This document shows, piece by piece, positions 29,556 through 46,022 of a stretch of DNA of 64,000 nucleotides. The notes under the pieces were generated by a model, which did not search any database, had not been told where the DNA came from, and saw only the letters and a program-made list of their open reading frames with translations. Source of the DNA: Neomegalonema sp. Lineage in GTDB: Bacteria; Pseudomonadota; Alphaproteobacteria; Rhodobacterales; Rhodobacteraceae. Every line of letters begins with the position of its first letter. Within the stretch, counting starts at the first letter, position 1. A program made the translations under genes and the position numbers. Location: positions 1 through 64,000 of the forward strand of contig JALEFY010000029.1 in NCBI GenBank assembly GCA_022760435.1, given 5' to 3'.

Positions 29556-29927
29556 TTATTTCGGACGCTTTGCACCATATTTGGAGCGACGCTGACGACG
29601 ATCCTTGACACCCTGGGTATCGAGGACACCGCGCAGGATGTGGTAACGCACGCCAGGCAAATCTTTTACGCGACCACCGCGGATCAGCACCACAGAGTGC
29701 TCTTGCAGGTTGTGCCCCTCACCCGGGATGTAGGCAATAACCTCGTATTTGTTGGTCAGACGGACCTTGGCCACCTTACGCAGCGCCGAGTTCGGCTTCT
29801 TCGGCGTGGTGGTATACACGCGCGTGCAGACACCGCGCTTTTGCGGGCACGCCTCAAGGTGCATCGCAATATTCCGCCGAACCTTCGGCTGCCGGGGCTT
29901 CCGGATCAGCTGTTGAATAGTAGGCAT
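29556..29927 (-). CDS. rpsL: 30S ribosomal protein S12
   Basis: 123 residues starting [12 protein letters not shown]. The decoding-site loops [18 protein letters not shown] and [14 protein letters not shown] carry the lysines (in KKPN and RVKD) where streptomycin-resistance changes occur; both are wild-type Lys here. ATG 29927 is chosen by family length. Confidence 0.98.
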   Translation of the reverse strand: MPTIQQLIRKPRQPKVRRNIAMHLEACPQKRGVCTRVYTTTPKKPNSALRKVAKVRLTNKYEVIAYIPGEGHNLQEHSVVLIRGGRVKDLPGVRYHILRGVLDTQGVKDRRQRRSKYGAKRPK

Positions 29928-30110
29928 TCGCTTGTCGCCGCCTTTTTCTTCTTGCACGCCGCAATTGGCGGCCTATCCCAAACCAAGCCGCTAGGCGGCA
30001 TACCAAATGGCGCAAAGACCCGGGTGACGCAGCCAAAAAGCCCTTCGTCCCCAGGATACAGGCAGAGGATCGGCAAACCCGATCATGCACGCCGAAATCG
30101 ATGCTGAATT

Positions 30111-30133
30111 GAGGTGTTAACGCCACCTCAACG
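30111..30133. repeat. inverted repeat in the rpsL leader
   Basis: TTGAGGTG-TTAACGC-CACCTCAA, perfect 8-bp arms with a 7-nt loop. It starts just downstream of the candidate promoter, so it would form at the 5' end of the str mRNA, or serve as an operator. Confidence 0.55.
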
Positions 30134-30144
30134 CGATGCAGCGC

Positions 30145-30173
30145 AACTTAGTGGCGCGACATCAGACGGTCAA
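30145..30173 (-). promoter_or_regulatory. candidate sigma-70 promoter of rpsL-rpsG-fusA-tuf
   Basis: On the minus strand TTGACC (30168-30173) and TAAGTT (30145-30150) are separated by exactly 17 nt. The -35 is near consensus; the -10 is weak but of a kind seen in alphaproteobacteria. Position in front of the str operon supports the call. Confidence 0.5.
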
Positions 30174-30240
30174 GAAGAATCTGCCTCAGCAAAGACCGCG
30201 CCGCGTGGCGAGTATTTGGCGATTCTTTACCCTACGCCCG

Positions 30241-30873
30241 TTAATGCTCGGCAGTATTTTTATGGAAGTAAAATCTCTTGAAGTCATGCAGCGCCGCGCG
30301 CCAGAGAGCAAAGGTCGAGGTCATATTTTGCGGTGAGACCCCGCCGCCTACATAAATGCTGTGCTCCAGCACGACCCGGTTTTCCCCAACCGCATAGGCG
30401 CGCCCCAGTGGGCTCTGCTGGTTCCACTTATTTGCCCGCTCAAGCGAAGGCTCCGTGCTGTTGAAAGCCGCGATTAGGCGGAGAAGGCTGCATGTCTCGC
30501 CTTCACATTGATGGAACAGGATCCCGTATTTCGTCCCGTCAATGATCCCCTTGATCGCCGGACGCCCCGAGCTGGTCTCCGTTAGCTCCGTCGAGCCAAA
30601 AGCCTCCGCGATCTGAACGATTCGCTTTGGCTCGGACGCATCAATCAACCCCGCCTCCGGCGCCCTTCCCGCTGCGGCGCCCGCATGCCCCGCGCCATGC
30701 GCCTCCTCGGCGTGGTCTTGATGCGCCGCATGCGCTTCACCGCCATCAGAGGCAGGCTTGGCATGCGGATCCTCATGCGCGGCCTCCTTGGCCCAAGCGC
30801 TGAAAGACGCGCTCGCGCTCACCAGCACGGCGCAAAGCAATATCGTGACTATCGGAGACAAGGAGCGGCGCAT
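30241..30873 (-). CDS. secreted YbjN-domain protein with His-rich linker
   Basis: 210 residues. A signal peptide (RRSLSPIVTILLCAVLVSA, cleavage near AWA-KE) is followed by a His-rich linker of about 35 residues (AHEDPHAKPASDGGEAHAAH and on). A YbjN-like domain begins near residue 75, with IKGIIDGTKYGILFHQC, NKWNQQSPLGRAY and YVGGGVSPQNMTSTFALWRA patterns. YbjN-type domains are implicated in stress and signalling but have no fixed biochemical role. The linker suggests divalent-metal binding. ATG 30873 has AGGGA upstream. It lies between rpoC and rpsL, in no known operon. Confidence 0.65.
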   Translation of the reverse strand: MRRSLSPIVTILLCAVLVSASASFSAWAKEAAHEDPHAKPASDGGEAHAAHQDHAEEAHGAGHAGAAAGRAPEAGLIDASEPKRIVQIAEAFGSTELTETSSGRPAIKGIIDGTKYGILFHQCEGETCSLLRLIAAFNSTEPSLERANKWNQQSPLGRAYAVGENRVVLEHSIYVGGGVSPQNMTSTFALWRAALHDFKRFYFHKNTAEH

Positions 30874-30947
30874 GGAAGTCCCTTTCCGATCCAATCGAGA
30901 AAACGGGGCGTTGCGCTTGTTTACCAAGTGATTGTTCAAGCCGACAC

Positions 30948-30976
30948 AAAAAAGAGCGGCGCAAAGCCGCTCTTTT
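30948..30976 (-). terminator. rho-independent terminator after rpoC
   Basis: AAAAGAGCGGC-TTTGC-GCCGCTCTTTTTT on the minus strand, a perfect GC stem with U-tail, 25 bases beyond the rpoC stop. It ends the rplJ-rpoC operon. Confidence 0.92.
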
Positions 30977-31000
30977 CTAATAATTCAGGGAAATTCCCGC

Positions 31001-35221
<4,221 letters not shown>

Positions 35222-35400
35222 GGCGGCAGCTTTCCCTATTGCGGCAGGCAGGGGCGCGGTTGGGCGCAGTCACATTGAGGGGGCGAAGGGGCCGGTGGCC
35301 TTGAGCGATCTGACACGAAGGGCAGCGCCGATATCTCAACAACACGAGACAAGGCGCTGCGGGCTCAAGGCAAGGATCCGGTCCCTGCGCGGATGCGAGG

Positions 35401-39498
<4,098 letters not shown>

Positions 39499-39580
39499 TC
39501 TGTTCCTCGCCATGAACTGGTCGCAAAGGGCTGAGAAACCCTGCGCCAGAAACCTCCGGGTGAAGCCGTAAAGCCGAAAA

Positions 39581-39618
39581 CCCGCTTGCCTCCTGCGTGC
39601 CTCAGGAGCTCAAACGGG
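39581..39618 (-). terminator. terminator-like hairpin just before rpoB
   Basis: Two stacked stems CCCGTTTG/CAAGCGGG and CTCCTG/CAGGAG, followed on the minus strand by TTTTCGG. It sits 83 bases ahead of the rpoB start. Probably a partial terminator that lowers rpoBC relative to rplL. Confidence 0.65.
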
Positions 39619-39733
39619 TGAAAATTGCCACATCTCTCAAAAGAATCGCGTCACAGGACCTGTCTAACAGATTGCGGCGAAAGTGCCGACGCGTTTTTTG
39701 CAAAAGCCCTAACAGCATAGAAGACAAAAAGTC

Positions 39734-39770
39734 GCACCCGCACCCTCCCTATCTGGGAGGATGCGGGTGC
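39734..39770 (-). terminator. attenuator-like hairpin after rplL
   Basis: Stem GCACCCGCA..CTCCC pairing with GGGAG..TGCGGGTGC (a 2-nt internal mismatch), 5-nt loop, then GACTTTTTG on the minus strand. It is 23 bases past rplL. In E. coli an attenuator in the same place sets the rplL to rpoB ratio; the same role is inferred here. Confidence 0.8.
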
Positions 39771-39793
39771 GCTTCAAGCAGCAGAGATGAAAA

Positions 39794-40177
39794 TTATTTC
39801 AGCTCGACCTTTGCACCGGCCTCTTCGAGCTTCTTCTTCAGCTCTTCGGCTTCAGCCTTGTCGACGGCCTCTTTCACCGGCTTGCCGCCAGCTTCGACCA
39901 GCTCTTTCGCCTCTTTCAGGCCCAGGCCGGTGATGGCGCGGACTTCTTTGATGACGTTGATTTTCTTCGCACCGGCATCGACCAGGATCACGTCGAATTC
40001 GGTCTTCTCTTCTGCGGCAGCGCCAGCATCGCCGCCTGCGCCCGGAGCAGCAGCAACAGCAACCGCGCCAGCGGCCGGCTCGATGCCATACTCGTCTTTC
40101 AGGATGTTTTTCAGCTCATTGGCTTCGAGCAGGGTCAGACCAACGAGTTGTTCTGCGAGAGCTTTCAAATCAGCCAT
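39794..40177 (-). CDS. rplL: 50S ribosomal protein L7/L12
   Basis: 127 residues. N-terminal dimerisation helices ([21 protein letters not shown]), an Ala/Gly-rich hinge (residues 36-55), and the C-terminal factor-binding domain ([35 protein letters not shown]). It forms the stalk that recruits GTPase factors. It is 67 bp after rplJ. Confidence 0.98.
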   Translation of the reverse strand: MADLKALAEQLVGLTLLEANELKNILKDEYGIEPAAGAVAVAAAPGAGGDAGAAAEEKTEFDVILVDAGAKKINVIKEVRAITGLGLKEAKELVEAGGKPVKEAVDKAEAEELKKKLEEAGAKVELK

Positions 40178-40244
40178 TTTCGTTTTCCACTTTCTTTAGA
40201 TCTTGAACACGAGGCAGGGTGCGCCCCGCGAATTGAGGGTTGGC

Positions 40245-40763
40245 TCAAGCCGCGTCTTCGCGCTCGGCCAGGGTTTTCGTGATCGAGGCCAGATTGGCCG
40301 CAGGCGCGCCAATCGCCGATGCGAGATTGGCCCCAGGTGCCAAGATGGTGCCGACGATCGAGGACAGGACCTCTTCGCGCGACGGCATCTTGGCCAGCGC
40401 CTTGACGCCTTCCGCATCCAGAACCTCGGCGCCCATGGCACCACCCAGGATCACGAGCTTTTCATTCGCCTTGGCGTATTTCTCGATCACCTTTGCCGGC
40501 GCGATGGGGTCTTCGGCAAAGCTCAGGACGGTTTGACCGACCAGCTTTTCGCTCAGCTTTTCGCAGGGCTTGCCTTTGAGGGCGATTTTCGCGAGCCGGT
40601 TCTTGGCAACGCGCACCTTGCCCCCCGCCTCACGCATCTGATTGCGCAAGTCGGCCATCTCTGCGACCGTCATGCCGACATAGTGGCAAACGATCACGGA
40701 ACCGGAGGTCTCGAAGACCTGGTCGAGCTCAGCTACGACCTGTTCTTTTTGGGCTCTATCCAA
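40245..40763 (-). CDS. rplJ: 50S ribosomal protein L10
   Basis: 172 residues from a TTG start at 40763 ([17 protein letters not shown]). I prefer TTG because GGAGG lies 5 nt ahead of it and the resulting N-terminus matches alphaproteobacterial L10; ATG 40775 (four codons earlier) has no good ribosome site and would place that same GGAGG inside the gene. uL10 anchors the L12 stalk. rplK and rplA, normally upstream, are absent. Confidence 0.93.
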   Translation of the reverse strand: MDRAQKEQVVAELDQVFETSGSVIVCHYVGMTVAEMADLRNQMREAGGKVRVAKNRLAKIALKGKPCEKLSEKLVGQTVLSFAEDPIAPAKVIEKYAKANEKLVILGGAMGAEVLDAEGVKALAKMPSREEVLSSIVGTILAPGANLASAIGAPAANLASITKTLAEREDAA

Positions 40764-41104
40764 AGCCACCTCCATCAAAAAGCCCGAACCAGATCCGGAC
40801 CGCATCGGCCAAGCCTGCTTCGAACCACTTCAGTTATGGGGAAATTCCAAAATCCTCGCGGACCGCCACATGGCGATCAGTCCGATCTCGGGCTGCCCCG
40901 TCTTGGCGAGACCCCAACAGCGCTCTGTCAGGCTCAGGTCGATACTGGCGGCATCGACACTCGCGCTCTCAAACGAGACCAAGCACCCTGAACGCAAAAC
41001 GCTCAAATCCGCCTTAGTCCCGAAATCCGGACGCTAACGCGTTCGGACAGGAGGCTCGGATAGGGGCATTTGCCCCTCTTGTCCAGCGAAACTTGCCCGG
41101 CGGG
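40764..41104 (-). other. long leader region of rplJ-rplL-rpoBC
   Basis: About 340 bp between the M23 lipoprotein gene and rplJ with no gene. It holds a candidate promoter (41057-41085) with a palindrome in its spacer. That would give a roughly 290-nt leader, long enough for an L10-L12 autoregulatory site as known in enterobacteria; I could not identify the kink-turn by eye. Confidence 0.45.
41057..41085 (-). promoter_or_regulatory. candidate rplJ operon promoter with internal palindrome
   Basis: TGGACA (41080-41085) and TATCCG (41057-41062) are 17 nt apart on the minus strand. The spacer contains the palindrome AGGGGCA-TT-TGCCCCT (41062-41077), which could be a repressor site or simply the tail hairpin of the upstream gene. 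Confidence 0.4.
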
Positions 41105-41857
41105 TCAGACCGGCTCGCCAAGCAAGCGGCGATAGGCCCGGACCAGCGAGCTGTAGGGCGGCACAAAGCGCTTCTCGATACGGCCGTCGCCCCGCTTGAG
41201 CACCTGACGGATCTCGAAATGCAGATGGATCGTTGTGCTGGTGCTGCCGAAATAATCCGAGACCAGACCAATGCGCTGCCCGACCGAGACCGGGTCGCCC
41301 AGCTCCACCGCCAGACGGTCCATATTCAGGTGGAGATAGCGATACTCTCGCCCTGAATCGCCGAGCAAGGTCACCGTATAGCTGCCGATATGGCCGATCT
41401 CACCGCTCTCAACCGCGACCGCCCAATGCGTGTCCTTGGCGCAAGTCGCAGGGCGGATATCCTGCCCCTGATGGCCCTTGCCATTCACGCAGGCCGGGTT
41501 CGTGCCCGAGCGGGTCTCGCAAAAATTGTCGCGCCAGGGGAAGCTGTAATTGAGCGGATCACATTGCCCTTGCCCGCGCGGGCCATTCAAGCCGCCAACG
41601 CCCCAAACCTGACTATTGGCAAAAGATGGCGATTGCTCGAGCGGGAACCGGATCCCCGGCGCGTAGACAATGGCATCATCCACCCCCTGCCCGCTCCCGG
41701 CAACCAATGCCCCCGCCGGAGCAAAACGCGCATCGACCGCCGCTGCGCCGCCGGATTGATCGAAGCCGAAAACATCGTCGGCAAAATTTCGGAAGGCCGA
41801 GCACCCGCCCAGCAGCAGCGAGGCAAGAAGCGCGAAGGAAAGAACGAGGCGATTCAT
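41105..41857 (-). CDS. M23 family peptidase lipoprotein
   Basis: 250 residues. A lipoprotein signal (MNRLVLSFALLASLLLGGC, lipobox LGGC with Cys near 19) anchors it in a membrane. The LytM/M23 zinc motifs are present: HQGQD and, further on, HLHFEI; together they supply the His and Asp ligands. It should cut peptidoglycan cross-links or regulate such cutting. Start ATG 41857 with AGGG upstream. The gene follows a secreted protein gene on the same strand, 55 bp away. Confidence 0.85.
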   Translation of the reverse strand: MNRLVLSFALLASLLLGGCSAFRNFADDVFGFDQSGGAAAVDARFAPAGALVAGSGQGVDDAIVYAPGIRFPLEQSPSFANSQVWGVGGLNGPRGQGQCDPLNYSFPWRDNFCETRSGTNPACVNGKGHQGQDIRPATCAKDTHWAVAVESGEIGHIGSYTVTLLGDSGREYRYLHLNMDRLAVELGDPVSVGQRIGLVSDYFGSTSTTIHLHFEIRQVLKRGDGRIEKRFVPPYSSLVRAYRRLLGEPV

Positions 41858-41912
41858 CGGCAACACCCTATGTCGCGAAAATCCGAAGGCAGATGAATTA
41901 AAGGCAGATGAA

Positions 41913-42554
41913 TTATTGAGAGAGCGACATTTCCGAAGCCAACTGCCGGACAAATCCGTCATCCTGACAGGCTGCATCCTGGGTCAGGTCGCTGCAAAAC
42001 ACCCCGACTGAGTAAGCGACGCCATATAACTCGTAGGACAGCTCCACCCCGTAATCCGTACGGTCCACCAGCGCGGCTCTCATCGCCTGCGCGAGATCCT
42101 CATTCAGGGTCGGCGGAATTTCAGCATTATTCTGCGCGGAGAAAACAACGCGCGTTCCCTGGATAAGGTAGCTGCGCGCTTGCGTGCGACAACTGGCGCT
42201 GTAGCGATTCTCCTTGAGGCTCAGCCGGATCGGCTTTTCCAGCAATCCAAGGCGCGAGCGGCGCACGAGGGATTTGGGCAGCATGACCGGCACGCTGGTT
42301 GCGTCCCCCACCCGCTCGAGATCGGAAAAGCCGACAGCGCCATTGCCCGATGCCGGAACCGCGCCGAACAGCCCGGATTGCGCCGCATCCTTGCGCACCT
42401 TTTCCCAATCGACACTTGAAATCCCGCGCTCGAGAAGTTGCGGCTGAACCGGATCATCCGAGGCTTGCTGCGCCACCACCGGCGCAGCGGTCAGGAGCAT
42501 CGCGACCAGCGGGAGAACCCAAAGTCGCACCGAGAAGGATTTCATCAACGGCAT
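41913..42554 (-). CDS. secreted protein of unknown function
   Basis: 213 residues with a signal peptide (VRLWVLPLVAMLLTAAPVVAQQ). I do not recognise the mature domain. It has paired Cys (SASCRT and FCSDLTQDAACQDD) that may form disulfides in the periplasm. ATG 42554 has GGAGG 7 nt upstream. It is probably cotranscribed with the M23 lipoprotein, which hints at a cell-wall role, but this is inference from position only. Confidence 0.6.
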   Translation of the reverse strand: MPLMKSFSVRLWVLPLVAMLLTAAPVVAQQASDDPVQPQLLERGISSVDWEKVRKDAAQSGLFGAVPASGNGAVGFSDLERVGDATSVPVMLPKSLVRRSRLGLLEKPIRLSLKENRYSASCRTQARSYLIQGTRVVFSAQNNAEIPPTLNEDLAQAMRAALVDRTDYGVELSYELYGVAYSVGVFCSDLTQDAACQDDGFVRQLASEMSLSQ

Positions 42555-42837
42555 CACCCAACCTCCGATCTGATCATTGTCTTATGCCCGAACCAGACCC
42601 GCAAATACAGACCCAAGCACGTTTGGCGGTCATTGTCTTTCAGGGTGAAGCGTTGTTAACACTTGCCCGCGATACTGGCGCTCGGCGCAAGGCTGGCAAC
42701 GAGCGGCATGATAACCATCTAATCTGCCAGACAAGTGGGCCGCAGGCTCAATCTGGGGTATCAACCGTCACGCGCGGCCGGGGCTCTTGTCAGCTCGGCC
42801 CTTGCGACGGGCGATAGCGACGCGACAGGAGTTTTCT

Positions 42838-43122
42838 ATGGGATCCTTGCTGATCATTCTGGGCATGATCATCGACTTCATCTTCTTTCTGGTGCTGGCG
42901 CAACTGATCATCGGGTTGCTGTTTCAGTTCGAGATCCTCGATGCGCGCCAACAATGGGCCATGCAGGTCTATCGCGGCATCAATCAGTTGCTCAATCCGG
43001 TTCTCGATCCGATCCGCCGGATCTTGCCGCCCACCGGTGGTCTGGACCTCTCGCCCATGGTGCTGCTGTTCTGCCTCTATGCCTTGCAGGTGATCCTGGT
43101 CCGCAATCTCGGCGCGTTCTGA
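42838..43122 (+). CDS. YggT family membrane protein
   Basis: 94 residues, two hydrophobic helices (about 3-25 and 66-90) with the conserved motif NQLLNPVLDPIRRILPP between them. YggT proteins are linked to osmotic stress and cell shape but have no firm mechanism. Start ATG 42838 after AGGAG. It is 1 bp upstream of the yggU-like gene and so in one operon. Confidence 0.88.
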   Translation: MGSLLIILGMIIDFIFFLVLAQLIIGLLFQFEILDARQQWAMQVYRGINQLLNPVLDPIRRILPPTGGLDLSPMVLLFCLYALQVILVRNLGAF

Positions 43123-43123
43123 C

Positions 43124-43441
43124 ATGCCATCCGCACCGCTGCCGCTCAGTGAGACACCGGGCGGCACTTTGCTGATTGTTCGGGTAACCCCACGAGGGGG
43201 GCGCGACAGGATTGACGGGATTGGCGTCGATGCCGCAGGGCGCGCGCAACTCAATCTACGCGTGAGCGCGCCGCCCGATGCTGGAGCAGCCAATGAAGCG
43301 GTGCTCAAGCTTCTCGCCAAGCAGTTGAAGATCCGAAAATCTGCGCTCGGCATCCGCTCGGGCCATAGCGCGCGGGTCAAGCAGATCGCTCTCGATGCTC
43401 CGATCGAGCAAATCGCCCCGCTTCTACGCGCCTTGCTCTAG
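43124..43441 (+). CDS. DUF167 (YggU) family protein
   Basis: 105 residues. LLIVRVTPRGGRDRIDGI and RVSAPPDAGAANEAVLKLLAK identify the DUF167 fold, small alpha/beta proteins of unknown function that usually follow yggT. The last 4 bp overlap the end of the convergent ABM-domain gene. Confidence 0.88.
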   Translation: MPSAPLPLSETPGGTLLIVRVTPRGGRDRIDGIGVDAAGRAQLNLRVSAPPDAGAANEAVLKLLAKQLKIRKSALGIRSGHSARVKQIALDAPIEQIAPLLRALL

Positions 43442-44007
43442 CGAAACAGCCACCCCCGCAGCGCCTTTGTCACCGGCGGCATGATGACATAGGTCAGCAA
43501 GAGCACCTGGAACAGTGCAACGACCAGAACCCGCTTCCAGCCAATGATCTGCGGGGCGAGTGCATCGAGCACGGCATTGATCGCCAGCCCCAGCAGACAG
43601 ACCAGCACGATGAGAACCACGGTCATCTTGTGCCGTGGCGGCGGCGCTTGCTCAGGGGCGTCGGAGAGCTGGAACCAGAACTCGAGCCCGGTCTGACGGC
43701 GAAACTGCGCCTCGCCCTCGGTGATCCCCTCCAACTTGCGCACCCAGCTTTCCCGCACCCGCGAGGTCTCCCAGCGATCGGCATGCTCCCAGGTGTCGAA
43801 CCGATAGATCACCACATAGCGGCCCCCGGTCTGCGGCGACGGCGTCAGCACCGATGCGCCTTGGCTGCCCGGAAATCCGGCCGCCAGTTCGATCACCGTG
43901 TGCAGCCATGCTTCATACTCGGCCTCATGCCCCTCGATCACCTTGCGCGAGATCGAGACCGTGACCGGTTGCTGCGGATCCATTGGGGCTGTCGACAAAG
44001 CGTCCAT
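43438..44007 (-). CDS. ABM-domain protein with C-terminal membrane anchor
   Basis: 189 residues. Residues 1-105 resemble an antibiotic-biosynthesis-monooxygenase (ABM, ferredoxin-like) domain: VTVSISRKVIEGHEAEYEAW and YVVIYRFDTWEHADRWETS. After a Pro-rich break come two membrane helices (about 128-148 and 160-178). ABM domains act on small aromatic or heme-like molecules; the substrate here is unknown. ATG 44007 has no clear ribosome site and ATG 43983 is possible. Confidence 0.7.
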   Translation of the reverse strand: MDALSTAPMDPQQPVTVSISRKVIEGHEAEYEAWLHTVIELAAGFPGSQGASVLTPSPQTGGRYVVIYRFDTWEHADRWETSRVRESWVRKLEGITEGEAQFRRQTGLEFWFQLSDAPEQAPPPRHKMTVVLIVLVCLLGLAINAVLDALAPQIIGWKRVLVVALFQVLLLTYVIMPPVTKALRGWLFR

Positions 44008-44063
44008 GGCCGCACGCTAGCAAAAACACGGCTCGGACGGCACTCGCATTAATGCGTAGGTGG

Positions 44064-44756
44064 CTACGGCTCCCGCCGGGACTTGCGCCCCTCCTGCTTT
44101 TGCCGGATGCGCCCTTCTTGAGTGATCGGATAGTCGGGCTCTGACAGATCCAGCTCCTCGAGAAAGACCTCGCGCAGCGCCTGGAACGCGGTCCAGATCC
44201 GATGCTCGGTCGCCTTCCAGTCAATCTCGCCGCTGCTCAGGTCGACGCTGCCATGGCGATGGCGCAAGCCGATGGCATCTTCGAGCGCCCGGCGCATGTC
44301 ATGCAGCGGCTCATAGGGAAAACGGCCGATCAACGCGTCGGTTTCGCCGACATTGCGATAGAGGATGCGGATGCGATCAATGCAGATCGAGATCTCGGAC
44401 CATGCCCTGAGCGCGTCGGCCTCGCTCTTCTCGCTTTGGCGGCAAAAGCATACCAGCGCCGTCTTGGTCGCGACGATATTATACCATTCGTCCCGAAGAA
44501 AACCGATAAAGGCCGCGCGCTTCTGAAAGGCATTGGCGAGCAGCGCCGCAAATACCCCGATCAGCAAGGGCGCTGCGTCCTTGAGCAACTCGAACAGCGC
44601 ATAACAGTCGCTTCGTACCAGGCCGGTGGTGCGATCGACCCAGGCCAGCGCTGGCTCACAAGCGGGCGAGATCCGGGCAAAGACCATCAATCCGATATAG
44701 AGGATGATCAGGGTCACAATGGCATAGAGCCAGCGATTGAGACGGCTTTTGGTCAT
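44064..44756 (-). CDS. two-TM membrane protein of unknown function
   Basis: 230 residues. Two helices at about 9-28 and 60-77 are followed by a long charged cytosolic part with helical appearance and an Arg/Lys-rich end. I recognise no domain. ATG 44756 follows GGAG with 5-nt spacing. Composition matches the genome, unlike the AT-rich gene at 5050. Confidence 0.6.
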   Translation of the reverse strand: MTKSRLNRWLYAIVTLIILYIGLMVFARISPACEPALAWVDRTTGLVRSDCYALFELLKDAAPLLIGVFAALLANAFQKRAAFIGFLRDEWYNIVATKTALVCFCRQSEKSEADALRAWSEISICIDRIRILYRNVGETDALIGRFPYEPLHDMRRALEDAIGLRHRHGSVDLSSGEIDWKATEHRIWTAFQALREVFLEELDLSEPDYPITQEGRIRQKQEGRKSRREP

Positions 44757-44866
44757 GATTGCTCCACGCCAGCCCTGCCCGATTCACACGAGGGCACGGC
44801 GCTCTCTATCGCATGGCGCAGCCGCCCTGCCTAGCGCGCTCCGAAGCCTCGCTCTGCCGCGCCGCC

Positions 44867-45985
44867 TCAGCGCCCCGAAACCGCGCGCCAGGCCAGGGAT
44901 CGTAATTTGGGCTTTGAGCGCGCGACGAAGGGGAGCGGGCGACAGACTTCCATCGCGGCAAGGCCGATCCGCGCGGTCAGGGCGCCATTGACGACCCCCT
45001 CACCGGCGCGCCGCGAAAGCTTCGAGGCGATCCCGCCGCCGATCAAGGGCTCGAGCAGATCCTCCCCAACCGCAATCAAACCGGCGGCCATCGCATGCTC
45101 CACCACCTTGCGCGCCAGACGCACCGAACTGGCCAGGCCCGATCGCCCCGAATAGATCTGCGCGATGCGTCTGATCATGCGCAGGTTGAAATAGAGCGCC
45201 GCCCCCGCATCCAGCATCGCCGAGGGCATCAGCGCCGTCGTCGCCGCCACCCGCCGCGAGGCCGCGCGGATCTCGACCTGCGCCAGCTCGTCAAGCGGCC
45301 CGAGCACGGTCTGCTCATACAGATCAAGCCGCGCCGCAGGATCCGGGACATCCGCCATCCGCTCGCGCAGTTCCTCGCGCGACCAGGCCAGATCGGTACG
45401 ATGCGCATAAAGGCCCGTGAGATCCTCGACCACCATGCGCGAAGCGCTGTTATCATGATCCTCGCGCGCCGCCACCGCCCGGCGTCGCAGCGCATCGACC
45501 GAACGCATTCGGGCCAAAGCAGCGAGCTCACGCAGGGCCAGCACCACAAAAGCCAGCGCCGCGACGATCGATATCGCCAGCAGCACCCAGCCCAGCACCG
45601 GCGCCTTGGCGAGCATCTCATTGACCAGATTTGTGATCGACAGCGCGACCCCGGCACTGACCAGAAGGCCGAGCGCCCACCAGAATATCCTCGGCCAGAT
45701 CGAGCGACCGACCGGAACACCCTCAGGCAGAGCGACAGGCGCCGTCACCGCATCCGGCACCGGGGGGGCATCCTGAACATTGATCGGCTCTTGCGCCCCG
45801 CTTGCGCTGGCCCGAGCTGCCGTTGCCCCGTCCGAAGCGACATCCTCATGTCGCGGCTTTTCCTGACGCGGCTTGAGCCGGGCTGCCTCGGCAGAGGCCG
45901 GAGCAGCGTTTGCTTCCTCGATCAATACGGGCCGTTTGCGCCCTTTTCGCTCATTCATTGGCTTACCCTTGGTGCTCCCCTTCAT
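44867..45985 (-). CDS. YcjF family membrane protein (DUF697)
   Basis: 372 residues. A charged, disordered first 100 residues is followed by two membrane helices (about 105-125 and 133-155) and a DUF697 domain (ATTALMPSAMLDAGAALYFNLRMIRRIAQ and ARKVVEHAMAAGLIAVGEDLLEPLIGG). Partner of YcjX in proteobacteria, linked to envelope stress. Start at ATG 45985 after AAGGGG; ATG 45958 is an alternative. It follows ycjX by 37 bp. Confidence 0.8.
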   Translation of the reverse strand: MKGSTKGKPMNERKGRKRPVLIEEANAAPASAEAARLKPRQEKPRHEDVASDGATAARASASGAQEPINVQDAPPVPDAVTAPVALPEGVPVGRSIWPRIFWWALGLLVSAGVALSITNLVNEMLAKAPVLGWVLLAISIVAALAFVVLALRELAALARMRSVDALRRRAVAAREDHDNSASRMVVEDLTGLYAHRTDLAWSREELRERMADVPDPAARLDLYEQTVLGPLDELAQVEIRAASRRVAATTALMPSAMLDAGAALYFNLRMIRRIAQIYSGRSGLASSVRLARKVVEHAMAAGLIAVGEDLLEPLIGGGIASKLSRRAGEGVVNGALTARIGLAAMEVCRPLPFVARSKPKLRSLAWRAVSGR

Positions 45986-46022
45986 AATCCCCTTGGCCTC
46001 GATCCACGAGACCACGCGACTG

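Larger units (their letters stand above)
29928..30240 (-). other. long leader and promoter region of the str operon
   Basis: 313 bp without a gene. It holds the putative rpsL promoter (30145-30173) and, about 10-35 bases downstream of it, an 8-bp hairpin TTGAGGTG/CACCTCAA (30111-30133). That gives a leader of about 210 nt before rpsL. Nothing else recognisable is present. Confidence 0.5.
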
